From Paenibacillus sp. Marseille-Q4541 (GTDB taxonomy: Bacteria; Bacillota; Bacilli; Paenibacillales; Paenibacillaceae): 33,532 bases of DNA. The notes below the pieces were generated by a model. It saw nothing but the letters and a program-made list of their open reading frames with translations, did not search any database and was not told where the DNA came from. The DNA lies in assembly GCF_018310695.1 (NCBI RefSeq), contig NZ_JAGXCY010000046.1, positions 1 to 33,532 on the forward strand. The letters are read 5' to 3'. Positions 7,288 through 15,210 of this stretch are shown here, piece by piece (the first letter of the stretch is position 1; every line of letters starts with the position of its first letter). A program made the position numbers and the translations under genes.

Positions 7288-8724
7288 ATGAACATGAATC
7301 TTGCAATGCCAATGGAAAAACCAGCAATTAAACCTACTCCCGTCTTGGCAACACTTTTGATCGGTGTATTTATCGGTCTATTCAATCAAACGGCATTAAA
7401 TATGGCATTCACGAATGTGATGAGTGATTTCCATATTCGAACGTCGGATGTCCAGTGGCTAACAACAGGCTATATGTTGGTTCTTGGTATTTTAGTTCCG
7501 ATATCTGGCATTATCATTCAATGGTTTACTACGAGAACGATCTTTATCTCTTCACTACTACTATCGATAGTAGGTGCGTTATTTGCAGGACTTTCATCAA
7601 ATTTCGAAATGCTGCTCATTGCCCGGATTGTTCAAGCTATGGGTGTAGGCTTACTAATGCCACTCATGACAAATGTGATCTTAGTGTTATATCCTCCTCA
7701 AAAACGGGGAACGGTGATGGGTTTAATGGTACTTGTGATGATGGTTGCTCCAGCCATAGGTCCAACTTTGTCTGGGTTAATTATTGATAGTCTCGGATGG
7801 CATGGGATCTTTTGGATCTGTTTACCTTTACTTGCATTCTCTTTTATCTTTGGCCTGATTTATATGCAAAATGTATCGAAGCTGACCAAACCGAAAGTGG
7901 ATGTTCTTTCTATTGTTTTATCGTCCATAGGATTTGGTGGGATCGTTTATGGATTCAGTAGCGCTGGGAAAGGTGTTGGTGCCTGGGGGCAGCCAAACGT
8001 TATTCTCCCGCTTGTTGTCGGGATGGTATCCCTAATTGTGTTCTCGTTACGACAATTCAAACTGGCTCAGCCTATGCTGAATTTACGAGTGTTCCAGTCA
8101 CCGATGTTTACATTAGGGGTTGTTATCAATTTTTTATGTATGCTGTTGAACTTATCATTGTCTATACTCATGCCTATGTATCTAAAAGGAGGTTTATTGT
8201 TAACCGCCTTTGCGGCCGGACTTGTTTTACTTCCTGGAGGAATTTTAAATGGACTTACTTCATTGATTACGGGGCGACTTTTTGACAGATACGGACCTAA
8301 ATACTTAGTAATCCCCGGATTTCTGATTGCCATTATTACGACTTTTTTATTCTCGGGAATTTCAAGTACCACGTCCGTAATAATGATTGTTGTTTTACAT
8401 AGCTGTACGTTTATTGGTATTGCGTTGATCATGATGCCTGCGCAAACGAACGGTTTGAATCAATTAAAGCGGGAATATTATCCCGATGGTTCCGCAGTTA
8501 TGGGTACTCTTCAACAAGTTGCTGGAGCGATTGGAGTTGCCATTGCAATTAGCAATTTGGCTTCTGGTCAAGCTCATTTTATGGAGACGGCTACGGATCC
8601 GAGTAACCCTGCGATATTAGCAGAAGCTTTATCCGCTGGCGTTCAGAATGCTTTTTTGTTCGTGTTTGTCATTGCTGTCATTGGTTTTGTTTCTTCGCTT
8701 TTCATCAAGAGAATTAGAGTGTAG
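7288..8724 (+). CDS. MFS multidrug exporter, DHA2 family
   Basis: 478 residues with about 14 hydrophobic segments, the number expected for the DHA2 (EmrB/QacA/LmrB) drug:proton antiporters. The TM1 stretch FNQTALNMAFTNV matches the family D1-like motif in degenerate form, and APAIGPTLSGLI around residue 155 is antiporter motif C. LLIARIVQAMGVGLLMPL corresponds to TM4 with its conserved Arg. The ATG at 7288 is 17 nt after AGAGG, rather far; ATG 7294 two codons on is an alternative. Monocistronic between two terminators. No adjacent TetR/MarR regulator, which is unusual for such exporters. Substrates unknown. Confidence 0.92.
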   Translation: MNMNLAMPMEKPAIKPTPVLATLLIGVFIGLFNQTALNMAFTNVMSDFHIRTSDVQWLTTGYMLVLGILVPISGIIIQWFTTRTIFISSLLLSIVGALFAGLSSNFEMLLIARIVQAMGVGLLMPLMTNVILVLYPPQKRGTVMGLMVLVMMVAPAIGPTLSGLIIDSLGWHGIFWICLPLLAFSFIFGLIYMQNVSKLTKPKVDVLSIVLSSIGFGGIVYGFSSAGKGVGAWGQPNVILPLVVGMVSLIVFSLRQFKLAQPMLNLRVFQSPMFTLGVVINFLCMLLNLSLSILMPMYLKGGLLLTAFAAGLVLLPGGILNGLTSLITGRLFDRYGPKYLVIPGFLIAIITTFLFSGISSTTSVIMIVVLHSCTFIGIALIMMPAQTNGLNQLKREYYPDGSAVMGTLQQVAGAIGVAIAISNLASGQAHFMETATDPSNPAILAEALSAGVQNAFLFVFVIAVIGFVSSLFIKRIRV

Positions 8725-8739
8725 TACAAAGAGCAGATT

Positions 8740-8783
8740 AAAAAAAGAAAGAGGAGAGAAATATTTCCTTCTTTCTTTTTTTT
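8740..8783. terminator. bidirectional terminator
   Basis: An A-rich arm AAAAAAGAAAG pairs with CTTTCTTTTTT. It serves the MFS gene on the plus strand and, read the other way, the end of ytaF at 8834. Confidence 0.6.
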
Positions 8784-8833
8784 GTATTGTTTAAGATAAG
8801 ACCTGTAGTGAGTCGATCTGTATTTGTTGTTCG

Positions 8834-9457
8834 TTATAAAAAGTTGTTAATTGCGATAAGTAATAAAATGATGCCGCTTAGCAACGTTCCGAATTGCCCC
8901 AATGTAAAGGAACCAATACGAACATTAGCCACTTTTTTTCCGAGCCATACTCCGAGCCATACGGTCAAAAAACTGCCGACAGCTGCGCTTAGTGATATGG
9001 CAAAGGGAGATAAACCAATCAGTCCAGCACTCAAGCCGTTGGTGAGCGCATTTGCCGAGAGTGCAATTCCTAAAATGACAGATTCCCCGATCCCAATATG
9101 TTTCGAAACGTCCATGTCAAATCGCTCAGGATTCTGAAGTAACGTTCCAATTCCTTTCGTTGCTTGGCTTTCTTGAGTTTCAACTTGCTCATGTTGAGGA
9201 AATGCAAGCAAAATAATCCGAAGTCCGATAATGATTAGGACGAAAGCACCCAGGAAAACGGGGAGAGCGCCCGGCAGAACCGTTGAGATCCATTTTCCAA
9301 ACCAAATCCCTGAAAAGCTCAACAAAAAACATACGATCGAAATAATCAAGTTTGAGAAATGACTAATTTTTAGTTTCCTAATTCCATAAGAAATACCTAC
9401 ACCTAAATTGTCTAGACTGGAAGAAATCGCAAATCCAAAGATGAGTAACCAGACCAT
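8834..9457 (-). CDS. ytaF: sporulation membrane protein YtaF (MntP-like)
   Basis: 207 residues with six hydrophobic segments in two halves, the layout of the MntP/YtaF family. Each half begins with an acidic or polar signature: ISSSLDNLGVGISYG near residue 12 and LGIALSANALTNGLSAGL around 130. MntP proteins export Mn2+; the YtaF branch is known as a sporulation membrane protein in Bacillus with no settled transport role. The second half has Asn where MntP keeps Asp (SANALTNG instead of SxDAfavG), seen in YtaF-type members. AGGAGGG at 9470-9476 is 12 nt before the ATG, slightly long. Divergent from the XRE-DUF1232 gene. Confidence 0.85.
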   Translation of the reverse strand: MVWLLIFGFAISSSLDNLGVGISYGIRKLKISHFSNLIISIVCFLLSFSGIWFGKWISTVLPGALPVFLGAFVLIIIGLRIILLAFPQHEQVETQESQATKGIGTLLQNPERFDMDVSKHIGIGESVILGIALSANALTNGLSAGLIGLSPFAISLSAAVGSFLTVWLGVWLGKKVANVRIGSFTLGQFGTLLSGIILLLIAINNFL

Positions 9458-9508
9458 AATGAAATATTGCCCTCCTCATGATGCTGAATTTGCTATAAGT
9501 GTATGATT

Positions 9509-9548
9509 TGTTGAGAAAAGAGTGCAGAAAATATGTAAATTCTCAACA
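9509..9548. repeat. inverted repeat in the ytaF / XRE divergent region
   Basis: TGTTGAGAA at 9509-9517 and its exact reverse complement TTCTCAACA at 9540-9548, separated by 22 nt. Centre-to-centre distance is 31 bp, about three helical turns. Candidate operator for the neighbouring XRE protein. TTGAGA within each arm could also act as a -35 box. Confidence 0.45.
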
Positions 9549-9638
9549 GACGTGATTACAAATGGTTTAGAAATATGTGGAGTTTCACAATTATCTCTCA
9601 TAGAATAACTTACGTTTGTTATTAAGGAAGGAGGGAGT

Positions 9639-10307
9639 ATGATGACGAAAATTGAGGATTCCGCTGATCTTCATATCGGAGAGCTGATCAAGGAACTCAT
9701 GAAGAAACGTTCGCTTACCATGCGTAAGCTCAGCGAAATGAGTGGGATGGATATTGCGACGATTTCACGAATCGTAAGCGGGAAACAGGAACCGAAACTC
9801 AGTCACCTGAAGCTATTTTCTAACCACTTGGAGATTTCAATCGAAGAGCTCGTTGGATCTTCAGATCATAATAAAAGTAATGACAAGAACGATAATCATC
9901 TCGCTTATGATCAATCTATCGAAAATATTTTAGAAACATTGGGAACTTCCCAGTTTTATGATACAAATTTCACTAATAGCGATATCGAAATGGAGCTATC
10001 AAAGTATGAACAATATGCGCAAACCGAAGAAGGCGACCGTTTGATTAAGCATGATTTTAACAACAAAATAAATCAAATCAATGCAATAGGCCCGTTTATC
10101 CAACAATTAAAGAAATTGTATACACGGTACTGTGACGATAAAACTTCAATTACTGATCGTTTTCTTATTGGAAGTGCGTTGTTGTATTTTATTTTATCGG
10201 CTGATGTGATCCCGGATTATGTGTTTCCGATTGGTTATTTGGATGATGCGATTGCTGTTCAACTCGTTTTGAGTCGATTAAAGAAGTTAGGAGAAAAATC
10301 ACTCTAA
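9639..10307 (+). CDS. XRE-type HTH protein with C-terminal DUF1232
   Basis: 222 residues from ATG 9639 (9642 equally possible) after GGAAGGAGGGAG. Residues 14-72 form an XRE/Cro HTH: LIKELMKKRSLTMRKLSEMS, then DIATISRIVSGKQEPKLSHL. A linker of about 95 mostly polar residues leads to a C-terminal hydrophobic DUF1232 (YkvA-like) module, LIGSALLYFILSADVIPDYV followed by GYLDDAIAV, residues about 176-212. DUF1232 proteins are usually small membrane-associated proteins, so this would be a DNA-binding protein that may tether to the membrane. Function unknown. Confidence 0.85.
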   Translation: MMTKIEDSADLHIGELIKELMKKRSLTMRKLSEMSGMDIATISRIVSGKQEPKLSHLKLFSNHLEISIEELVGSSDHNKSNDKNDNHLAYDQSIENILETLGTSQFYDTNFTNSDIEMELSKYEQYAQTEEGDRLIKHDFNNKINQINAIGPFIQQLKKLYTRYCDDKTSITDRFLIGSALLYFILSADVIPDYVFPIGYLDDAIAVQLVLSRLKKLGEKSL

Positions 10308-10314
10308 AAGAAAA

Positions 10315-10353
10315 GTGCTGAAGTTAGACAGAAACTCTGCTAACACTCAGCAC
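10315..10353 (-). terminator. terminator of the NSS transporter gene
   Basis: GTGCTGA and TCAGCAC arms, with inner GTTAG/CTAAC pairs, form a long hairpin. On the minus strand it is followed by TTTTCTTTTA, whereas the plus strand side lacks a T-run, so it works for the leftward gene. Confidence 0.75.
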
Positions 10354-10393
10354 GGTTGGTTAGATAAACACTCCATCATAGGAGCGAATTGAT

Positions 10394-11764
10394 CTAAAAA
10401 ATGGACACGATTTTATCAAGAATCCCCGTAATATCAAGAAAGACGATGATAATAACGATTGGAATAACGAATCTCATAATAAAAAACCAGATATTAAATG
10501 CCGCAGTCCCTAAACGAGAATGCTGTAACAGTTCTTCACGCAAAGTGCTTTTCTTTATCTTCTGTGTAACAAAAATAGAAATTAAAAACACACCGAGTGG
10601 CATTAGAATATTACTTACTAAGTAATCTGCTGAATCAAAAATGGTCTTTGAGAAAATGATAATATCTGAAAACACGCTATAAGATAAAGCGGAAGGAATG
10701 CCCACAATGAGAATGAGACCACCAATTAGGTAGGCATATTTCTGTCTCTGTCCATTTTTGTCTTTCACTACAGAAGCGACAATAATTTCTAACATCGAAA
10801 AGGCCGAAGTTAATGTGGCAAACAAAAATAATGCTAAGAAACCTATTAAGAAAACCTCTCCCAAAATAATCTGATCAAACACGGCAGGTAATACAACAAA
10901 CAATAAACCGGGTCCTTGGGTCGGCTCTAAACCTAGAGAAAATACAGCTGGGAAAATAGCTAATCCTGCCAATAAGGCAATTAATAAATTCATCGATACG
11001 ATGGAAATCGCAGGTTGAATTAAGCTTTCTTTTTTAGAGAGATAAGAACTGTAAGTAACCATAACAGATACACCGACACTTAATGAGAAAAAGGCTTGTC
11101 CCATAGCGAACAGAATACTCTCAGATGTAATATTGGAGAAATCAGGTGCGAGAAAGAATTTCACGCCTTCCATCGCGTTATCAAGTGTAAGAGAGCGAAT
11201 GATGAGGACGATAAACAGAATAAATAAAGCAGGCATCAAAATTTTACTCACTTTTTCAATTCCATTTTGAATCCCTTTTGCCACAACGAGAACCGTAATC
11301 GCCAAAAATACAAATTGAGCTGCGATGACTAATATTGGATTTCCGATGGTTTGGTTAAAGACGGATCCATAATCTGCTCCTTCGCTTATAATTCCTCCAA
11401 ACAACCCTTTTACAAAATAGATAACAATCCAACCACCAATGACACTATAAAAAGATAACAAGAGGAAACAAGTGAATACCCCTAACTTTCCAATCCAACT
11501 CCAATTACTGTTAGGAGCTATACTCCGATAAGCGCTTATTGCTTCCTTTTGTGTGCTTCGCCCAATCACAAACTCTGCTAATAACAATGGAAAACCCATG
11601 AATAAAGAGAATAAGATAAAGAGAAGAAAGAATGCGCCTCCTCCACTTATACCCGTAACATAAGGAAGCTTCCATATCGCGCCTACACCTATGGCTGACC
11701 CTGCTGCTGATAAAATAAAACCAATCTTCGATGACCACTGCTCTGAGGTTTGCATGCTTATCAA
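10394..11764 (-). CDS. sodium-dependent amino-acid transporter, NSS/SNF family
   Basis: 456 residues, about 11-12 membrane segments. The TM1 signature GFILSAAGSAIGVGAIWKLP carries the unwound Na+/substrate site of LeuT-type symporters, and the following YVTGISGGGAFFLLF and FPLLLAEFVIGR are also standard. It would import a neutral amino acid with Na+. The frame opens at TTG 11764; ATG at 11755 (MQTSEQWSSK) is the first ATG, but the only good GGAGGA, at 11785-11790, is 20-30 nt away, so the start is uncertain. The Phe-type T-box leader 50 bp upstream suggests an aromatic substrate, most simply phenylalanine. Confidence 0.9.
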   Translation of the reverse strand: MISMQTSEQWSSKIGFILSAAGSAIGVGAIWKLPYVTGISGGGAFFLLFILFSLFMGFPLLLAEFVIGRSTQKEAISAYRSIAPNSNWSWIGKLGVFTCFLLLSFYSVIGGWIVIYFVKGLFGGIISEGADYGSVFNQTIGNPILVIAAQFVFLAITVLVVAKGIQNGIEKVSKILMPALFILFIVLIIRSLTLDNAMEGVKFFLAPDFSNITSESILFAMGQAFFSLSVGVSVMVTYSSYLSKKESLIQPAISIVSMNLLIALLAGLAIFPAVFSLGLEPTQGPGLLFVVLPAVFDQIILGEVFLIGFLALFLFATLTSAFSMLEIIVASVVKDKNGQRQKYAYLIGGLILIVGIPSALSYSVFSDIIIFSKTIFDSADYLVSNILMPLGVFLISIFVTQKIKKSTLREELLQHSRLGTAAFNIWFFIMRFVIPIVIIIVFLDITGILDKIVSIF

Positions 11765-11814
11765 TCCAATCTATTAATATTACGTCCTCCACGAAACAAA
11801 ATAGAAGACAAAAA

Positions 11815-11851
11815 AGCCACGTCTCTATCTTTAAAAGATAGGGACGTGGCT
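11815..11851 (-). terminator. T-box attenuator terminator of the NSS leader
   Basis: A 15-bp near-perfect stem (AGCCACGTC..., pairing with ...GACGTGGCT) followed on the minus strand by six T. It lies directly after the T-box core. Confidence 0.85.
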
Positions 11852-12075
11852 ATTCACGCGGTACCACCCTAATTGGAAACAATCTTGTTTCCCACTTGTT
11901 AAAATAACGGTTTTATCCGTTTTTATACTACTTGCTCTAAGATGCAGTATAAAAAAAGCTCCAAGAATGAAATTCACCAAATCTTTGTATCAGTTTCCAC
12001 CAACCACTGATTCTCTGTTAACAGGGAGACCGGCTTAATAAAGTTCTCTTCGTCGCTCGTTCGATATTCATAATA
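11815..12075 (-). ncRNA. T-box leader upstream of the NSS transporter
   Basis: On the minus strand the T-box core GGGTGGTACCGCG occupies 11869-11857. Stem I shows the ACAGAGAAT AG-bulge, the GGTTGGTGGAAACTG distal loop and a specifier strand GAATTTCA (11975 down to 11968). Both possible registers give phenylalanine: TTT directly after GAA, or TTC in the GAAN-XXX-purine register. The TGGT bulge pairs with A73 of tRNA-Phe. The terminator stem (11851-11815) contains AGCCACGTC and its complement, then TTTTTT. Uncharged tRNA-Phe would therefore switch on the transporter. Confidence 0.92.
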
Positions 12076-12084
12076 ATAGTCGAA

Positions 12085-12113
12085 ATTATAGTATGCTGAG
12101 ACCTATTGGTCAA
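12085..12113 (-). promoter_or_regulatory. sigma-A promoter of the Phe T-box leader
   Basis: Minus strand TTGACC (12113-12108), a 17-nt spacer, TATAAT (12090-12085): one mismatch to consensus in 12 bases. The leader starts within about 10 nt downstream. Confidence 0.85.
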
Positions 12114-12208
12114 GTGTTTTTTGTATTATGCATTAGTTTACAGGCATAACCAAATGGGTAAATTGTTTGTACAAGCATGAAAATACAGGAATAGAGGTAT
12201 CGAATGTA

Positions 12209-12748
12209 ATGAAAAAACAACTGCTTTTTCTTAGTGTCGCAGCGTTTATCGTGTTAGGTGGATGTGGAAATGAGTCAAGTGGACAGCCTGTTTCTGATAT
12301 GAATCATTCAGAGATGAACCATTCTAGTTCAGGGGAAGTTCCGAATGGTTTAAAAGAAGCAAACAATCCTACCTATCCGGTAGGAAGCGAAGCGATTATA
12401 CAATCTGAACACATGGAAGGTATGAAAGGTGCGAAAGCTACCATTGTGGGCGCCTATGATACGACAGCTTATGCTGTTTCTTATACCCCAACCACGGGAG
12501 GCGAACCCGTGAAAAATCATAAATGGGTTATTCACGAAGAGATTAAAGACGTGAGCAATCAAACTTTGAAACCGGGGACAGAAGTTACCTTAGAGGCAGA
12601 CCACATGCCTGGTATGAAAGATGCTATTGCAGTCATTGATTCAGCAGAAGATACGACCGTGTATATGGTTGATTACACGCCGGCCACGGGTGGAGAACCA
12701 GTAAAAAATCACAAATGGGTTACAGAAAGTGAACTTTCCGCAAAATAA
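12209..12748 (+). CDS. YdhK-family lipoprotein, two DUF1541 repeats
   Basis: 179 residues from ATG 12209; the upstream frame to a TTG at 12167 would block the signal peptide. MKKQLLFLSVAAFIVLGGC ends in a lipobox with Cys19, so it is a lipoprotein on the outer face of the membrane. Residues 31-40 are Met/His rich (MNHSEMNHSS). Two tandem DUF1541 repeats follow, about 56-113 and 122-176, each with GSEA/GTEV, HMxGMK, and GGEPVKNHKWV. HMxGMK plus the Met/His patch suggests metal, perhaps copper, binding; that is inference. AGAGG at 12193-12197 is the likely ribosome binding site, rather far at 11 nt. Confidence 0.85.
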   Translation: MKKQLLFLSVAAFIVLGGCGNESSGQPVSDMNHSEMNHSSSGEVPNGLKEANNPTYPVGSEAIIQSEHMEGMKGAKATIVGAYDTTAYAVSYTPTTGGEPVKNHKWVIHEEIKDVSNQTLKPGTEVTLEADHMPGMKDAIAVIDSAEDTTVYMVDYTPATGGEPVKNHKWVTESELSAK

Positions 12749-12779
12749 AACTTGAATAAGTTTTAAATAAATTACTTAT

Positions 12780-12821
12780 AAAGAAAGCCTGTATCGTTAC
12801 GAATACAAGCTTTCTTTTTTT
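12780..12821 (+). terminator. terminator of the YdhK gene
   Basis: AAGAAAGC-C-TGTAT pairs with ATACA-AGCTTTCTT around CGTTACGA, then a T-run. Strong. Confidence 0.85.
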
Positions 12822-12891
12822 GATAACATGAGTTTATACTAGATTTCTATAAGTTTCAGTCATTGAGTGTTCGTGAGAAAGGTTTAACCTA

Positions 12892-12939
12892 AAGCGACCT
12901 GCCTTTGGATTCCAGAGCCAAAAGGTAGGTTGCTTTTTT
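12892..12939 (+). terminator. second terminator-like hairpin before the sigma gene
   Basis: AAGCGACCTGCCTTTGG pairs with CCAAAAGGTAGGTTGCTT with small bulges, then TTTTTA. It sits 70 nt after the previous terminator with no ORF between; the rest of the 348-bp gap between YdhK and the sigma gene shows nothing else I can name. It may end a short RNA or act as an attenuator for the sigma gene. Confidence 0.65.
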
Positions 12940-13096
12940 AATTGCTATAACAACACAACAATGCTCTATTGTTCATTTGGTTAGTATTTTAAAAATTTTC
13001 AATCGTTTTCCTGTTCTATTACGTCTTACGTTTGTAAAAATAGGTTATACCGATTTGCTCGATACCAAAATACAGAGAGAAAGGGGGCGGTACACG

Positions 13097-13603
13097 GTGG
13101 AAGAAACAATAAATCAAGCAAAAAAAGCAAGTTTTGATCTTTTGAATGAGGAGCAATTTATTAAGTATCTATCTGGCCAGCAGCGCAAACTGTACTCAAT
13201 CGCATATAGCTATCTACGCAATGAAGCAGATGCAATAGAAGTGATACAAGAAGCAACTTGCCGGGCATGGCTAAAAAGAAAAAAGCTGAATAGTGAAGAA
13301 TCCTTCACCCCTTGGCTTATTCGAATTACGATCAACTGTTGTATGGACGAGCTCAGGAGAAAAAAACGTGTATTTCCAGTCGGAAAATGGATGGATGAAC
13401 CTGCTCATGAAATGAAAAATAATGATCGGATAGATTTGGAACGGGCAATGGATCAGATGAAGAATAAATATCGTCATGTGGTTATGTTGAAATATTATCA
13501 AGACATGACGATTCCTGAAATTGCAAAGATACTGCAGAAGCCGGAAGGCACAATCAAAACCTGGGTTCGAGAAGGACTGAAACAGCTTCGGAAATATCTA
13601 TAG
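13097..13603 (+). CDS. ECF-type RNA polymerase sigma factor
   Basis: 168 residues from GTG 13097, with AAGGGGGCGG at 13081-13090; a longer frame back to 12977 adds 40 residues with no similarity to sigma factors. Region 2 covers about residues 24-92 (SIAYSYLRNEADAIEVIQEA and FTPWLIRITINCCMDELRRK), region 4 about 113-165 with the HTH IPEIAKILQKPEGTIKTWV. Size and the absent region 3 fit the ECF group. It should direct polymerase to a small extracytoplasmic stress regulon. The next gene follows after 20 bp and encodes a membrane protein likely to restrain it. Confidence 0.92.
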   Translation: MEETINQAKKASFDLLNEEQFIKYLSGQQRKLYSIAYSYLRNEADAIEVIQEATCRAWLKRKKLNSEESFTPWLIRITINCCMDELRRKKRVFPVGKWMDEPAHEMKNNDRIDLERAMDQMKNKYRHVVMLKYYQDMTIPEIAKILQKPEGTIKTWVREGLKQLRKYL

Positions 13604-13623
13604 CTATAGGAGGGGAGATAAGA

Positions 13624-15054
13624 ATGTTGGATAAAGAAGAACGTATTCTTACCCAAGATGCCCAGAAAGTGAAGGAGAATAGTGAACAAGTAAGAGAAAT
13701 GAAACTTAATAGCGCTGTTCGTATTGGTATTGAAAAAGGGCGGAAACGACAACGAATTATTACCTACGGTGGAGGGGCATTCATTGCCGCAGTGGTTGCT
13801 GTATTGATTTTCCTTTCATCAGATGTGTTATTGAATACAGGTCCGAATACCTATTCAGGGCAACCAGTCACTACAAAAAGCTGGAGTGATTCGAACGCCT
13901 TTTCCACAAATAAGTCGCTTGAAAACGTACTAAATAATAATTTAATCCAACCTGTATATCAGAGCGTGGAGAAAAACGGTTACCGATTAGAAGTACTCGG
14001 AGCGGTCACTGATAGTAGAAAACTATACGTCCTGTATAGTGTAAGGAATAATTCAGATCAAGAAGTAACTCAAGCCGATCCTAATTATTATTATGGAGGA
14101 GTCGAAGTCTCTGGTGGCCTAGGACTGGGCGCATCCGTAGAACTGGCACAATCAGGCAACAATATCATCTACCCAGGTGACACTAAAAACTTTATTTATA
14201 CCACAAACCTTACTCCGTCCACCGCTACTTCGAAAGAGGCAAGATATGAGATTACTATTGGAGAAGGACGAAAGCAAACGGAATTAAAAGTTGCATTCGA
14301 GCTTGACTCTACTATGTTTCAGAGCCAGATTCGGACCGTGAACACAGATCGAACGATGACGATTGACGGACAACAGATTCATGTGAAGCAAGTCGTCTAT
14401 ACCCCACTACATACTTATGTGGATTTGGAGTATGACCCAGAAAATACGAAGCATATTTTTCAGTTGGTAGGTCCAGTTTTGATCAGTAAGACAGGAGATC
14501 AGAAGGAGAAGTTATATTACCCGAGTATACTCACTTCTGATAATTCAGATATTTACACAGACAAGCTAAAAACTACACTTGTTTTCAACAGCAGTACATT
14601 GGATCGTATTGATTCTATCGCACTTCACGCATCAGGGATATCTGCTTTGACAGAAGACCAAATGAAAGTTGTGGTTGACATTCAGAAGAAAGAGATCATC
14701 CAAGCGCCGGACAATGACCTCAAAATCATAAAGCCTACAGAACCAGTAGAACTTGGAGAGTTTCTCTTCCAGCGTGAAATTAAAAAGATGGAATTTATGA
14801 AAAGCACTGCAATGTGGTTGGATACACAATTTCAGGATGCGAGTGGTGTAAGTCATGACGAAAAACCATTGGTAAGCACACATATAGGAAGTTCTTTTTC
14901 TAGATCTTTAAAAGAGGATTCTGGATTATCCGAGGAAGCGTATAACTTTGGAACCGAAGCACTGAACTATCCGCAGCCTCTTACAATAAAGATAGAAAAA
15001 TATTGGAATCCGATATTGGATAAACAGACTTTGGAGTTGTTGTCAGAGGATTAA
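13624..15054 (+). CDS. DUF4179 membrane protein, probable anti-sigma factor
   Basis: 476 residues; AGGAGGGGAG precedes the ATG. A charged cytoplasmic N-terminus of about 44 residues (rich in Glu, Lys, Arg) precedes one membrane helix at about 45-66, then a large outside domain. The first 150 residues match the layout of DUF4179 proteins, which are commonly encoded next to ECF sigma factors in Bacillus and Paenibacillus. The short N-terminal segment would hold the sigma factor; it lacks a ZAS zinc motif. The outside domain (NGYRLEVLGAVTDSRKLYVL and similar) is beta-rich and probably senses an envelope signal. Confidence 0.8.
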   Translation: MLDKEERILTQDAQKVKENSEQVREMKLNSAVRIGIEKGRKRQRIITYGGGAFIAAVVAVLIFLSSDVLLNTGPNTYSGQPVTTKSWSDSNAFSTNKSLENVLNNNLIQPVYQSVEKNGYRLEVLGAVTDSRKLYVLYSVRNNSDQEVTQADPNYYYGGVEVSGGLGLGASVELAQSGNNIIYPGDTKNFIYTTNLTPSTATSKEARYEITIGEGRKQTELKVAFELDSTMFQSQIRTVNTDRTMTIDGQQIHVKQVVYTPLHTYVDLEYDPENTKHIFQLVGPVLISKTGDQKEKLYYPSILTSDNSDIYTDKLKTTLVFNSSTLDRIDSIALHASGISALTEDQMKVVVDIQKKEIIQAPDNDLKIIKPTEPVELGEFLFQREIKKMEFMKSTAMWLDTQFQDASGVSHDEKPLVSTHIGSSFSRSLKEDSGLSEEAYNFGTEALNYPQPLTIKIEKYWNPILDKQTLELLSED

Positions 15055-15066
15055 TTAAGGAGATTA

Positions 15067-15105
15067 CAAAGAAAAGCAGCGAATAAATCGCTGCTTTTCT
15101 TTGTT
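15067..15105 (+). terminator. terminator of the sigma/anti-sigma operon
   Basis: AAAGAAAAGCAGCGA pairs with TCGCTGCTTTTCTTT over a short loop, then TGTTT. The A-rich 5' arm makes it usable in both directions. Confidence 0.85.
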
Positions 15106-15210
15106 TAACACTTATAACAATTACAATATTTTCAATATAGATTATAATTTAGTTAGCATGCTTGCTGGCTCTAACCAATAAATGATCATCAAATAAAGAG
15201 GAGACTAGAT

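Noticed and set aside
8787..9137. 116-residue plus-strand frame opposite ytaF
   Set aside because: Antisense shadow of the YtaF coding region with no own ribosome binding site.
11511..11792. 93-residue minus-strand frame starting at GTG 11792 near the NSS gene
   Set aside because: It overlaps the NSS gene in another frame and has no domain; its start lies in the leader region after the T-box.
12977..13096. N-terminal extension of the ECF sigma factor
   Set aside because: The GTG at 13097 has a strong ribosome binding site at the right distance, and the extra 40 residues do not look like sigma region 1 or 2.
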